Assembly (NCBI GenBank): GCA_018398815.1
Contig: CM031600.1
Span: forward strand, 57,133,475-57,197,474
Source of the DNA: Conus ventricosus
Taxonomy: Eukaryota > Mollusca > Gastropoda > Neogastropoda > Conidae
Length of the DNA: 64,000 nucleotides
Reading direction: 5' to 3'
This document shows positions 46,646 through 60,538 of the stretch, one piece after another. The notes under the pieces were generated by a model, which was not told the origin of the DNA, ran no database searches, and saw nothing but the letters and a program-made list of their open reading frames with translations. Position numbers and translations under genes: made by a program. Numbering within the stretch: position 1 is the first letter of the stretch; each line of letters starts with the position of its first letter.

Positions 46646-47772
46646 AGTACCGCCTATTGTACAAAGTGACTTGAATGAGAGGAAAGCTTTCAACGATCCT
46701 AGAATACCCTAACTGCCCCTCTCACCTTCATCCATGCTGTTCATCTTTCCCTCTCCCACCCCTCTCACCCCCTTCACCTCCCTTTTTCTCCCTCATTCCA
46801 GCCAAACTGCCTATTCCTCTGTCTCCTTAACAAGCATGGTATGAATAGTGGGGCCGGCAAGTTTCAGTGTCATGTTGCCCAAGGAAACCCACTCAAGAAG
46901 GCCCAGCACTGATACTGAATTGCTATGTTCTGTAGTTTACTAGTGCCTGTTATTATACATCTGCCTGTTCATACAATCTTGGCAGAACATCACTAATACA
47001 AACCCCCTATAATGAAAATAGCGATTGCTTTGTTCCATGATGGGCATGTGAGCGAGTGTTCTTCTGCATTCCCTCTGAATCAACAGATGAAGTGTAGGAC
47101 ACAAACTTCTTCCCTTCAACATCCACACGCCATTGTTAAACCTTCTTGTGTGGCTTTCTACTTAATGTAACCAGAGATAGCTTCTGTTGCTGTTGACTCT
47201 TCCTGTGGTAGGCACATATTGCTGAGAAATACCACCGTTGTTCTTTTCTATTTTTTTCCACTGACGTTTGATACCAGATTCATTTGATGTACAGGTATTT
47301 TGCAAAAGTCATGGAAACTGAACTTTGGGGCCTACTCCAGAGTTGAAAAGTCTTTAACAAACAAAAAATTAGCTTCAGGGGTCATGATGACATCTTTGAA
47401 TTAAAAAAAAAAATCATATTGTAGTTCACAAATCTCAAAACGAAAGGAATTGAAAGAATAAAACAATAAGTAACAAAAACACGGACAACACGTTGACATT
47501 TTTTATCCAGGATGCAATGGTCTTTCTTTTTTTCTAATTTGTGGTCATAAATAACTTTCATTTGCAAGACAAATATATTTCCCATGCGCAGTTTGCGCTG
47601 GTGGCAATCATTGGTCTTGCCTGTGATCAAATCTATTGTAGTGAAAGGTGAACTGACACTGTTTAATGCAGCTAGTTACACCAAGTCTCATTAAATCTCA
47701 TGCATCAGGCGGCTCAAATATAGATGCAAAGAAAATGTTCATATTATGATGAAAGCTGAAGAATTCATTTTG

Positions 47773-47776
<4 letters not shown>

Positions 47777-47803
<27 letters not shown>
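47777..47803. repeat. Poly-G tract
   Basis: About 27 G residues after GGGAG. Confidence 0.9.
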
Positions 47804-49453
47804 AAGTCCTGCAAAATGGTTGCAATGTCTCTCTTTTCAGACTTCCATTATCCCTGCTCTTCTCTATTACTCCTGCTAGACAGATCTCAGGGTTGGGTAT
47901 GCGCTTTTCTTTTATTCATAAGTTTTTTTTTTCTTTTTTTTATTGTTTATCTATTTATCTTTTTGTTTATCATTGTGGTCACTGAAAGATATATCTTAAA
48001 TTCTTGGAATCCTGCAAGAAAAATTTCTGCTTCTTCTTTTTAATCTTTTTATTGATTGTTTGTTTTGCTGCTTTTCTTTCTTTTACTCTGTCATCTCATC
48101 CTCTCCCCTCCCTGATAAACTTTCTTCCCATTTTTTTTTTATTTGCACTTGGGCATGACATTGTATAGTTTTTATGTCTTCAAATTTCCCACCTACATTA
48201 TTTCGGGTGGTGTTGTTGGATTTTTTTTTTTTTTTTGTATTGTATGCCTATAGTATGCAAGAATTGTATGCTCATCATTACAATTAGTCACTAGTGTGAT
48301 ACCTTGCATGTAAAGGGACTACAACGCTGGGAGCATCTTCTGAGCTTAGGTTCTATGGCAGTGGCTTGTTTGTGTCAGAAGATTGTTTTTATATCATATT
48401 GGAACTCCACAAGATGGGTTTTGAAGAGAAAGTGGGGATGGGGATGGGGAGGCTGGAAAATGCAGTATTAATGGCTCAGGTAGATCTTGGCAGGGAGGGA
48501 GGGATTCTTTCATCATTACCCCATGACGACTTTCAGAGTCAACAGTATGTCACACAGTAACTACAGTAATAGTAAAAGATCAGTCAGACATTACCTTGAG
48601 AGCTTCATATCCTAGCAGTCAGTTAAACTGTGGGACTCGACCCCATGCTTCACTGATGAGGAATTTGATCTCTCAGGTATTACGTCTGCTCTAGGACAAC
48701 TTCAGCTAGCAACGTCCGTTTCAGTGGGGTTGTCTTCTCTTACTGTGTGATCTCTGGATTAAGTCATCTTTGAGCAGCTTATGGGTTCATGTTTTCTTCC
48801 TGTCGGATTATTTCTGTGGTGGGTAAGGAGGGAGGGTGAGGGCTATTTTTTTCATTATACCTTGAGAGTACTGTCTTCATTTCCTTAAGGAATGCCTTCA
48901 TATTTTCTTTTTATTTGTGGACAGAAAACCGAGAAAGGGGGAGCATTCTATTCTGTTAATAAGATTTTTTTTTTATGTGTTGTCTTGGTTCCAGGCTGAT
49001 GGACGTATGTGTGTGCTTCGGTCAGTCTTTATCCCTTAGCATAAAATATAGAAGCCAAAAAAATGTCAGATGTGCTTGAATTCATTGGTTCAAGAGGGGT
49101 GGGGGGTGGAAGGAATAAGAGGAGGAGGGGAGAAGGGAGGAAACAGACAAGACATTCAATTTGGATTCTGTGAAAGAAATGTAAGCACATGATTTCTACA
49201 CATTTGAAATTGAAGGAAGAAAAAATGGGGAGAAAAAAAAAAGATATATTAAGCTTTGGCTATAGGTGTATGATTTGGTTCAAGAAATAGACAGCAAGGG
49301 GAAAACAAGACCTGTGTCTGAATAATTCTATGATGATTTAATGCAAAAGGTACAGTTATTTGTTTAAAAAAAATTTTTTTTTAAAGACGCTCCCGTTCTT
49401 TGGCACTGTAATCGTATCTGACTTTTTTTGCAGTCAGCATAAATTACCATGCT

Positions 49454-49465
49454 CTCTCTCTCTCT

Positions 49466-49504
<39 letters not shown>
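49454..49504. repeat. (CT)n microsatellite
   Basis: CT array with two TTC/CC interruptions. Confidence 0.9.
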
Positions 49505-49506
<2 letters not shown>

Positions 49507-50960
49507 TGTGTCTGTCTGTCTGTGTATGTGTCTGTGTGCGTGATTAATGTACTCGGTCTCCCCCACCCCCACCCCCCACCCCCATCTCTCTCTTTATATT
49601 TGTGTTTGGGTGGCTAGGTGGGTGTCTGTGAATGATTCTGCGCAGAGGTTGACCACATTTTTAATGAAGCATTTTACAGAGGTTATCGTTTTTTTGTTTG
49701 TAGGAGGCTGTACCGTTTAATTTGTTTGTTAGTTTTTTGGTTTGTTGTTTTGTTACAATTCTTACTTTCACAAAACTATTTACAGGCATTGCTGGGAGGA
49801 CAGCGGAAGGGGAGGGGTGGGGGTGGGGGCACTGAGGAGAGAAGGGAGAGAATGGGAAGTAATCTTATTAGGAGTATCTATTGTATCTAGGTACCTATCT
49901 TGTTGAGTGTGTCTCTCTCGACTCGCTGCATATCTATGTGAAGTCTTTATAGATTCACTGTGTTGTCATGGTAGCCAGACAATAGCTTTCACCTGTGAAG
50001 TGATCTGTTCAGTATTTGGCGGAGGCAATAATACCATGTGATATATTACTCTGATGTTGATCCTGGCAGACATGCATGCAGACATACAGCGGCCTTGCCT
50101 GTGATATCCATAACGAGTAATACCAGACTGATTGTTTTGAAGGAAAACTTTTACTTTCTTTGTGTTCGAATGATAAGGTAAAGAAATTTTTTTTAAAATA
50201 ATAATGAAAGCAATGCTAATTGTCACACAGACTTTTAACAAGAGTATGAAGAAAACGTTTAACAACAGGGTACAGCAGTTGTTGTTTTTTCCTCATGTGT
50301 AAGACAGTGTGACAAACTTTGAGCCAGTGACGCTTTCTGATCCCTATCAACATGCATACTCTTAGTCTCATGTATGTTAGTACAAATAAGTACAAGGGAA
50401 ATAAATCCAGCATATGCTTTGGATGGGGGCAGTGAGGGGAATTGTTTACGGAAACTTTTGAATTGTTTTCAGAAACTTCCTGTCAATTTTGGGTTTGGTC
50501 CACAGTGTATGTGTTTGCTTGAGATGTAGGAGAAAAGAAAAAAAGTTTAAAATCGTGTTTCAATCAACATGAAAAGGAATGAAAATCCACTTTTATGGTG
50601 CTTTTAATCTTTTTCCTGATCAGATCTCTTCTCTTGCTTTTGTGACCCGTTTTCCTGTCTTTGTTCTGGAAACTCTTATGCATTTCTTTTATCTAATAGC
50701 TTCAAAGAAAAAAGAAGAAAGAATCCGGCGATTAGGTAGTCGCCAGTATGGCACACTGCCCAGAATGGACACGCGCTGTATTGTGTATATTCTGCAGAGT
50801 CTGTTTGCCTATATGGCTCTAATATATATGGCCTATATGGCTCTTATATATATATATACACGTATATATATTTCTGTGGCATTCAAATGTTTTTGAATAA
50901 TTTTTCAAATGCTGGCACAAGAAATCCAGCTCAATGCTCTGACAGTCTCAGTGTAGTGTA

Positions 50961-51313
50961 GATCTAGTTGCAAAGGGAGGCGACTGCAGGTGGAAATCTA
51001 AACAAATCTGAAAAATTGTTCGCCCAAAAACATTGACAAACGAATCACAAGACAAAACACATCGCATTTCAACCTCTTGGGTCTTTTCAGCCAAGATGCG
51101 CCACACTCAGGACAGCGAAAATGAACGAGCAATCACTTGTCTTCATCCAACTCGGCGCAAGATGGGCGTTGATTCATTCGATCATTTTGTTGTCCTGAGT
51201 GTTGTGTATCTCAGCTGAAGAAGACCTAAGAGGTCCAAACGCGTCATGTTTTGTCTTGTGATTCGTTTCTCAACATGTTTTGGGCAGAGCTTATCAGTTT
51301 TTTTTTTCAAATT
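50961..51313. mobile_element. Fold-back element, copy B
   Basis: It starts GATCTAGTTGCAAAGGGAGG, as copy A does (12139). The left arm (51028-51130) and right arm (51185-51305) are reverse complements with the same order of blocks: ATTCGTTTCTCAAC, GTCTTGTGATTC, the GACCTAAGAGGTC hairpin and TGTCCTGAGTGTTGTG. The spacer is shorter than in copy A but shares CGCAAGATGGGCGTTGATTC. Confidence 0.8.
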
Positions 51314-51435
51314 AGTCTCAATATAGCCTCATTTTTCTATGACGTAAGATGTCAGTACTTTAGCTGCCATGTCATAAACTAAGATAAACTTACAGTTTTG
51401 TTCCTGTTTTGTTCCTGTTTTGTTTTTGTTTTTTT

Positions 51436-51651
51436 ATGGTTAGACTTAAGTTTAACCGCCCAGAAAAGGTTCAGTGTGGTTAGCTGTGCTATGATGGTTA
51501 GAATCTTGATCGGCAGAGTGACAGGTGTTCAGGTTTGTTTTTTATGGTTAGACTTAAGTTTAACCGCCCAGAAAAGGTTCACTGTGGTTAGCTGTGCTAT
51601 GATGGTTAGAATCTTGATCGGCAGAGTGACAGGTGTTCAGGGTTGTTTTTT
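51436..51651 (+). repeat. 108-bp direct duplication
   Basis: Two units starting ATGGTTAGACTTAAGTTTAA at 51436 and 51544, differing at only a few positions (for example CAGTGTGG versus CACTGTGG). The unit length is 36 codons, so the frame stays open through both. No other coding sign is seen. Confidence 0.9.
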
Positions 51652-52589
51652 TCCTGTCAAATAAAATGTCAGTAAGAAAACCTGTGACCCGTCTTGAGAA
51701 AGAACTGGCAGTTGATAAAAGTCCACATTTGAATTTTTTTTAAACAGCCATCAACTTGACTGTGATATATGAGGCAAAGAGCGCCCCTAGTAGACTGTGT
51801 TGACCACTAGTGTACTGTTGTCATAGACTCATACAGATGAATATTGACTTTGTGCTAGCAGCTCAATGACATCTTTACTTCAGTCACTGTTTTTAACGCC
51901 CTGTCTGTCCGGGTTCTCAAATTATGCACTTGATGATCATAATGTCTTATGATTAGATCTGTATCCAAATAAACAAATGGACATCACAGCTAGAATCACG
52001 TAGATTTTGTAACTGTTAAATACAAACATAAAAATAACAGCGGCAAGGTTTCAGTCAAAAGGTACGTCACTTATGTAAACTGTGCAAAAATTACCACTAA
52101 CTTCACTGGACTTCACACAATCTTTTAAGTGACAGTTGTATATTAGTCATTTCCATTACAAGCTATTTGGAAGTCCATATTGGGATGCCAAGGGTCTCTT
52201 TCTGTGTTAGATAATACCCACCATCATGACACCCAGTGCTAGAAATTTCCTTTTTTCCTTTTTTTTTTTCAGTATTCTTTGCCCCTTTTTTTTTAATCCC
52301 TTGTTCTGTTGATTGTCCTTTTCTGTCCCCTTTTTTCTCTCATTTTTTTGATGCTTTATGTTTTCCAGGAACTCTGACACTCTTTTCTATGTCTCTCTCT
52401 GTCATGGGTGGGCACGGTTATTGTGCTGTATTTTTCAGTGACCATGGAATCTGAGTTACCTGATGGCAGTTTCTAGTTATGCATTTTGTAAGTAACATAT
52501 TTTAATCATTATGACTGCAATCAGTTTTTTTTAATACTCTGGTGAGAAATTGGATGGAACGTTTAATGTTTAATACAAAAGACGTTTTA

Positions 52590-53270
52590 GGTCTATGATA
52601 CTATTCCCTATGATACAACAGAGGGGCCAGTAATCGAATGGTCAGAGCGTTTGCCTTTGGAGCAGGTCTATGATACCATTCCCTATGATACAACAGAGGG
52701 GCCAGTAATCGAATGGTCAGAGCGTTTGCCTTTGGAGCAGGTCTATGATACCATTCCCTATGATACAACAGAGGGCCAGTAATCGAATGGTCAGAGCGTT
52801 TGCCTTTGGAGCAGGTCTATGATACTATTCCCTATGATACAACAGAGGGCCAGTAATCGAATGGTCAGAGCGTTTGCCTTTGGAGCAGGTCTATGATACC
52901 ATTCCCTATGATACAACAGAGGGGCCAGTAATCGAATGGTCAGAGCGTTTGCCTTTGGAGCAGGTCTACGATACCATTCCCTATGATACAACAGAGGGCC
53001 AGTAATCGAATGGTCAGAGCGTTTGCCTTTGGAGCAGACAGTCATGAGTTCATGAACCACTCGAGTGGGATTGGATTTTTCAGTTTGAAAACCCTCTCTG
53101 TCTACCCAGTAGCAAATGGGGATCTGATTCAGATCAGGAAAGGTTAAAGATAGCGGAAGGAGGAGATGGGCATCGCCTTTCATCATGCCGTGCCCTAGAC
53201 ACAGTGGTCATCTCACAGTTCACTGCCCTTACATTCAATAAGCTATGAGAACTTTGAACTTTAACTCTTT
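52590..53270 (+). mobile_element. tRNA-derived SINE with its head amplified six-fold
   Basis: Six units of 74-75 bp start at 52590, 52665, 52740, 52814, 52888 and 52963. Each contains GGCCAGTAATCGAATGGTCA then GAGCGTTTGCCTTTGGAGCA, the A-box half of a tRNA-like head. Only the last unit continues, through AGTTCATGAACCACTCGAGT, into the SINE body (ATCATGCCGTGCCCTAGACA) and a T-rich end near 53270-53280. The minus-strand copy at 30297-30614 has one head and the same body. Confidence 0.85.
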
Positions 53271-53374
53271 TTTTTTTATAGAAATGCCTGATTTCCTTTT
53301 ACGGATTTTTTTTTTTCAAATTGATTTTTCTGTTACATTTTTTATCAGACAGACAGTATTTTTTTCAATATTTC

Positions 53375-53450
53375 GTGTGTTTTGACCTGGTAGAGTCTTA
53401 TTAACATGATTAGTGTGTTTTGACCTGGTAGAGTCTTATTAACATGATTA
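53375..53450 (+). repeat. 38-bp direct duplication
   Basis: GTGTGTTTTGACCTGGTAGA begins identical units at 53375 and 53413. Confidence 0.95.
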
Positions 53451-53948
53451 GTGTGTTTTGCTGGCTGCGTTTAATGCCATAAGAAACTAATTGTGGGAAC
53501 CCTGAAGCATCACTGGCTGAAAGAATTGTTTTCTTGTCGTTTGTAAGACTCAGTTACCTTGCATTTGTTTATCACTTGATATAAAATGCCCCTTGGACTG
53601 AACATCTAAAGTCTGTTCAAGTTTTCATCATGTTTCTATTCTTCACATTGATAACATTCTACTTGTGACATGAGCAATAGGAGGAACAAAACTGGGTTCA
53701 ATGACTTACAGGGCAATTTGACATCGTTAACATGCAATTGTACTTCATGGTGAATCCAGATCCACAGCAAGATAAATGCGAGGCACAGCTCATGATTTGC
53801 TCTTTCTTTTGGCAACAAGTTCAAAAACAACCCCAACATTCAGAGTCTGAACAACGAAGATGGGAATAAATCCTTAATACTGAATCTTTACATGATACGT
53901 TTCTTTCAAATGTATGAGAAAATTTTGGCCAAAGCTGGGAAGGTTGTA

Positions 53949-53976
53949 CCCCCCCCCCCCCCCCCCCCCCCCCCCC
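53949..53976. repeat. Poly-C tract
   Basis: About 27 C residues. Another C tract of about 20 lies at 56474-56494. Confidence 0.9.
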
Positions 53977-54355
53977 ACTCCTCCCAAGCCTGATACATTC
54001 TTCACAAAATGGTAAAATTACTGCGCCTCTTTGTGTTAGGTCTGTATCAACCAGTTAAACACTGCAGGGTATATTTTTTGGATATTCGAGCATACGTTTT
54101 TTTTCAGCTCATAAGAAGAATCATTATACTTTCTATTCATTTGCTATTTCCCGCCTCATTCAATGCTCCTGTACTTTTGAATGGTCACTGGCTTTGTCGC
54201 TATTCCCCTTCCTCTCTCCCAGCTTTCCTCGTTCACTGGACAATTATGGCATTCATCTCCAGGCTGTCCCCTTCCCCATCTTCTTCTGTGTGACTTTAAA
54301 GAGTCGTAATCTCTGTCTCTATGCTCTTGCCCACATTCATTACTCCTCCTCTGAC

Positions 54356-55150
54356 TTTTGATCATAGGATCTTTCAAAGTGCAGCATTGGAGAATCATAG
54401 GATGTCAACATGTAGCTTTGAAGAATCATAGATCTGTTAACGTGTACCTCTAAAGTATCATAGGGTCTGTTAACGTGTAACTCTAAAGTATTATAGGATA
54501 TGTTAACGTGTAACTTTAAAGTATCATAGGATTTGTTAACGTGTAACTCTAAAGTATCAAAGGATCTGTTAACATGTAACTTTAAAGAATCATTGGATCT
54601 GTTAACATGTGACTCTAAAGTATCATAAGATCTGTTAACATGTAACTTTAAAGAATCATGGGATCTGTCAACGTGTAACCAAAGAATCATAGGATCTGTC
54701 AATGTGAAACTTCAAAGAATCATAGGATCTGTTAACATGTAACTATAAAGTATCGAAGGATCTGTCAACGTGTAATTTTGGAGAAACATAGGATCCGTCA
54801 ACGTGTAACTTATAGAATCATAGGATCTGTCAATGTGTAACTTTTGAAAAAGGATCTGTCAACGTGTAACAATTAAAGAATCATGGATCTGTCGACGTGT
54901 AACTTAAAAAAATCACAAGATCTGTCAACGTATAACCGTGGAGAATCTTAGGATCTGCCAACATGCAGCTTTGGAAAATCATAGGATCCCTCTATGTGTT
55001 ACTTTCAAAGAGTCATGAGTGCATCTGGAGGCTCATAGATCTGACGGCGTATAACCCTGGAGAATCATGGTATCTGTCAACATATAGCTTCGGAGAATCA
55101 TAGGATCTATCAGTGTGTAACTTTTGAGGATCATAGAGTCTTGTCTTGGA
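54356..55150. repeat. About 36-bp satellite, roughly 22 units
   Basis: The unit is approximately AATCATAGGATCTGT(T/C)AAC followed by GTGTAACTTTAAAG. Early units are nearly regular at 36 bp and often carry the GTTAAC palindrome. Later ones vary (GTCAAC, lengths 29-39). On the minus strand the 36-bp period yields a 12-residue periodic open frame (LHVNRSYDTL...) at 54340-54702, which I treat as a by-product of the period. Confidence 0.9.
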
Positions 55151-57440
55151 AGATTACAGAATAATTCACTATGATTCTGAATTCTTTTCCTAAGAAGTGT
55201 GTTAAGTTGTAGGATCTGTCTGTATCATAGCCTTTACACGTGTGATTTAAACATTACAAGAACTTTTTCAGGATCAGGCTGTATTTGAAACACATTTGGT
55301 GATCAAAATGGGAAGGGGAGGGGAATGTAGGGACTGTCTCCACAAAGAAAGCGTTTGAGGATCTTAGTCTCCTATGATCCCTGTCCCAAGTAACTTTGAG
55401 GATTGTAGGTTCTGTCTCCATGATTCTCTTCCCTTGGTGTGGACAGTCCTAAGATCTATTTGCTTGCTGTTCCCCACTTACAGTAAATATTTCTCCCTTT
55501 ACAGTAAAGTTTGGAAGGCAGTAAGCTTGTCTGTGTTCTCTGCCACTTGTTACTCTTTGGTGTGCAATAGATCGCACGATGTGTTCTTTGTGATCTTTTT
55601 CGACCTGTTTGTTTTAGAGGATTATACGACTTGTTTCCTCACTACTCCCCTCATCACAGCTTACCTTTCTGTTAGCATCGGATGAACTCTATTTGTGTCC
55701 CTGTGTATCATTTTCCTGTAGGGTTTGGAGGATGAGAGAATTCCTTCCACTGGGCAGTCCACTTATGCTTTTGGTGGAGGACAGGATCCATCATAGGTCC
55801 TGTCTATGTTTTGGAAACTTCTGGGAGATCAAAGGATCTATCTGCATGCCCCCACTTCCACCCCCTATCCCACCCCTCCCTTATCTGCTATTCCCACCCT
55901 ACCCGTGTTTCTGACCTGTAGTGGATAATAGTATCTCTATTGATAATTCACTCATCCATTTTGGAGATTACAGGATCCGCTGTATGCTTTCTACCCCCAC
56001 CCCCCTTCTTCCTTCTTCTTCTTCTTCTTCTTCTTCCTTTCTTTTCGTGACAAATTATGGAAGATTATAGAATCAGGTTCTATGAGCCTTACCCCAGTAA
56101 CTTTAAAGGGGTTGTGGAATCTATATCTTTACTTCTTCCGCAACATGTACATCATGGGAGATTACAGAATCTTCCTCAGTGCCCGAAGACTCCCTCTCCT
56201 AAGCTTGAAGAATTGACAGATCTTCTCTTGAGATGACCTCACCCTGTGCTTTGAGAACTGCAAACCCTGTTTTTTGTTTTGGATATTTTTGAGCTAAGCT
56301 CTTACTGTCCAAAGCTTCTGTTTCATGCAGTTGCACAGACAGTTCTGTACAAGTCCCTTCCCTGTGTTGTTTTAGAGATTTGCAGAATCTTAACTTCAGA
56401 TCTTTGTACAAATCAGTTACCATGAGTCCCCTTGCTGTTTGTCTTCAAGTTTTCTAGAATGTCTCTACCCATCCCCCCCCCCCCCCCCCCCCCAAGCCAA
56501 CTCCACCTTCCTTCATCCTTTCCATCATCTTCCTCTTCTCACCCGAGCACCTAACCATTTTAATATAATTCCTCTGCATGATCTAGACTGTCAATAGACC
56601 TATCGCCATTCTCTCTCTCATGCTATTTGTTTGGTAAATTTGTCACTAGTTTACCCTCCCCATAGCCTATTCCCTTCTTTCCTTTATCTTTGAGGATGTC
56701 AGGATCTAGTTTTTCAGACGTCCCTCTCCATGTACGCTCTGGAGGATTATAAGATCTAACTCCACTCCTCCTTCTCTCTCCGTCCTTACCTGTGAGCACA
56801 GAAAGTCCAGAACATTTATACCTATCCATTCCCTTACTGTGGGGTTTGGAAACAGGTGTGCGTTTGTGATCTCTTCACTCTGTACTATATGGAAAATGAC
56901 AGGATCTGTTTGTGTTTTGCACAGCTTTAGAGGATCGTTGGATCTCTCTCCATACTCTTCTGTCCAAGTACCCGGTATTAGCTTCGGAGGATTGTAACAT
57001 TTACTTCCTACACGTTTTGGAATTTGTTTTCCTTACCCCTATGTAGGGAATATGTTTTTGCTCGTCCCTATAAACTTTAGACAATATTCAGATCTGCTTA
57101 CTTCCAGCTGTAACCATAGAACTGTAGAATCTCTCCATGCTTTCGTTTGCCTCCATAAACATTGCGAAAATGGTAGGAATTCAACTCATGCTAACCTACC
57201 CACTCCCACTTCCCTCGTCCCCTGCCTGTTTCACCTTCCTGTGTTGGCTGTGGAAGATTACCTGGACTTCCTCCTCTCCCTTTGGAAGATCGAAGGATAT
57301 GTTTTCGTGCCCTCCCTTTGCACTTAAAGAAAGAAGTGGGTGGGGGGTGTCTTTTTTCGCCATGCACCTTCATTTCTAAAGTTCAAAGGAATATGAGATC
57401 TTTCTCTACGTTCTTCCTGTTAAGTTTGTTATCTGCAGAT
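55150..57440. repeat. Degenerate continuation of the 36-bp satellite
   Basis: Recognisable but isolated cores of 'GGAGGATTATAGGATCT-(A/G)-TCTCC' type recur, for example near 55391, 55732, 55963, 56060, 56154, 56740, 56889, 56929, 56976, 57270 and 57381. They are separated by pyrimidine-rich unrelated filler. This looks like an old flank of the array. Individual cores are weak; the recurrence is the evidence. Confidence 0.5.
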
Positions 57441-59962
57441 TGTCATTATCTGTATATCAGCCAGAGCACAGGGGTGACGGTGAAGTGTCATTTTGATAGT
57501 TGGAAGCTTCTTGGAATGCTTTGCTACCATACACTGAACAAAAATGTGAGGACAGCAGAGAGTAACATTAAACCAAAACAGCCACAACTTAAGAAATAGC
57601 AACGCATTTTGAACAAAATGGGTACATATGCAGCTTATATTGTAGTATTGTTTACAAAACAAAGCTCCCTAATAGTATTAGAATGTAAAGCGTTTTGATT
57701 TTGTAAGGAAAGGGAGCGTTGGTTGGTGACAACCTGCAAGCAGATTATGACAATCAGTGGATCACACAACATACTCTTCGGTCCTAGACATCCATCCTCC
57801 AGGCTCATGGAAACTTTTTACTCGTCATTCATGTGGGCCGATACCTAGCGATCACGAATTACGTTCATTCATTTCAATGGGGGTAATCTGTCGCCTGTTT
57901 GCTAGTCCTTTTCCAAGACTTTAGTTGTTTATGAATTACTAGTTGTTGTTTTTGTTGTTGTTGTTTTTAGAATTTTAAGAAAAAATTTGATGACTGATGT
58001 GCTATCCAGAGTGCTATGGCCACGCACCTTTGGAATTGGCAGCCTGTAGATTTAGTCGGCTGTCCTTGACCGGCTCAGGAGAGAGGGAGGGTAAAACATG
58101 AGGGTACCTACAATATTCACATGATACTTTTGGCTTTTAATGGGTCCATTTGTATTTAAACTATGTGATGTCGTTAGATGAGTGTAGTCTGTGTTTACAG
58201 TGTTTTGTTGGAAGTGCCATTTTTGGTCAGTAGTGTGACTGAGGTGTGTCTGCATTGTTCATGACTTCTTTTTTTTTTCCAACAATAATTTTGAAAACAA
58301 TTTGCACGGTACGATTACTATAGTTCTCATTGCACTTGGATCTGTGTGTATTCAACAGACTTGTTATGCATGTTCCATATAGAAAAAAAATCCCATGTTG
58401 ATCCCTAGGTCCAGCATTGTTGGTTGGTTGCGTTAAACATTCCAAGATTATTTTGTGATCATCACCCGCTGACTATTCCATACAACTCCGTTTGGTTCAC
58501 GATAGGATTGTACATGGGGTGGTTTAGTCCTACAGACAAAATGAGCCAAAGATACTGGAAGAGGCTTCCTCTTCCCTCCCCTTTCCTCTTTTCAGTCAGA
58601 TATAAAAATTGTTCCGTTTCTTCTGTGTTTCTTTTCCCGCACCAAGTACAAAGTTTTAGGGATCTGGGATTCACATGTGATCATACTTTTGAGTGAACAT
58701 GTATTGTACTATGCACAGAATTTTAAATGCTGCATTGATCTTCAATACTTGGTGAAACTTGTGCAAAATCAGTCCTGCTGTTTGTTTTATCTTTGTGTAT
58801 TGTGCTCATAGACTTTTTTCCCCTTTAAAAAGCAATCATATTGGTGGTAGTTGTTGCATTTCATCACTGTTCTGTTGATGAAAGTGAACCATTTTTAGGT
58901 AGTAGGAAACCTTCCGGGCAGAAAAAAAAAATTCCAAGATAAAACTAGTCTCCGAATAAGTAGAATCTTCCAAGTCATCGGACTTTTTTCCCCCGTACTT
59001 CCCATCATGGACTTATTCCAGCTTTCTAACTGCAGTGTTCTATACTGGTTTCCAATTGGATAGAGGAACAGTCTATTCTAGCAGCATGGATCTGGAGCTA
59101 TTAATCAAGATTTGGTCCCACCATGTTTTGTTGGGAGGGGAAACAGAAAGCTACTGTCCAAAGAAGAAGAAAAGAGGCATACAGATTTAAGATGCGTGTA
59201 TCAATTAGGATGTCGAGATCAAGAAGCTGGAAAATATTGTCTTGCTTATTGTACTTTCGAATCTGGGATACCCAACTGAATAATGACTTGGATTTCAGAC
59301 GGGGTTAGGGGAGGCAGGTTGAGGCAATCGATGCTAGTAGCCAGAGTTACAACTTCCATGTGTTGGGGCTTCCAGAATAAATGTGGGCCGGACCCCACTT
59401 GTTAGACTGGTGGACCCCCCCCCCCCTTTACTTTATTCTCCCTACCCTTCCTCCACCTTCCACCACTTTCACCCCCACTTCACCTGTTCATCTCTTTCGG
59501 TCTGTACAGTTTGATTTCTCTGTAGAAATAAACAACTTTTTTCACACATCAACTTTGTGGGGTGGCTTTTTTCCCTGTATGTATGTGTGTGAGTGGTCAC
59601 TACTTTTCTTGTTTTGGTTGTGTGCATATGTTATCTCTCAAAACAAATATTTGCGAGGAATGGTTCTTACATTCTGCTTCCATTTAGGGGTGTTTTGATT
59701 TTTCACTCTGTGCTTTACAGTTTGTTTTCAAGGTGTTAATCTGTTACACTGTATGCTGGATCCAGATTTTATACAACTTTATTTTCAATAAGAACGGGTG
59801 AACAGTCTCATCTGCTGTTTTTTGTCCGTCATCTTTGTTATGAAATGAAATATCAGCGAAAACATACTGTCTTGTTTCAACTCACAAACCGGAAGTGTGT
59901 AACTCTACAACAGGTTATGTTTTTGTTTCATTTCTGAAGATTTGAGATCCCTTTTTTGTGTG

Positions 59963-59964
<2 letters not shown>

Positions 59965-60031
<67 letters not shown>

Positions 60032-60039
60032 CGAGAGAG

Positions 60040-60078
<39 letters not shown>

Positions 60079-60494
60079 TTGATGGGGAAAAAATCAAAGT
60101 TTAAACTATTTATAATCTCAGATTCAGCTGCCTTTCGTTTGAATCCTCTTGATCTTTGGTTTAAAAACAAACAAGATAAACGTCTTCAAGGGCAGCCTCT
60201 TCCTCATGCATCGTAAACAGCTGTCTTCTGATTCATGCACCAAATGGTCGGAATTCCGATTCTCACCCTTCTACCTCAACACACACCCCCACACACACAC
60301 TCCCCCCCCCCCCCCCCCCTCCTTCCTCTCACTGCGTTTCCACTTTCTGGCTATGGGTTTGGACCCCTTAAAACAGATCTTGTTCTTAAATCTATCCATC
60401 CACCGCGCTCCCCCGACCGAGAGAGAGAGAGAGTCGCACTCGCACGTGCGCGTGCACACCCATACACACGCGTACGCGCATGCATACACACACG

Positions 60495-60538
<44 letters not shown>

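Noticed and set aside
54340..54702. 12-residue repeat protein on the minus strand
   Set aside because: The 36-bp satellite period keeps the frame open. No start context, splice sites or conservation signal.
54356..55150. CRISPR-like array
   Set aside because: Units are contiguous with no unique spacers, and the genome is animal.
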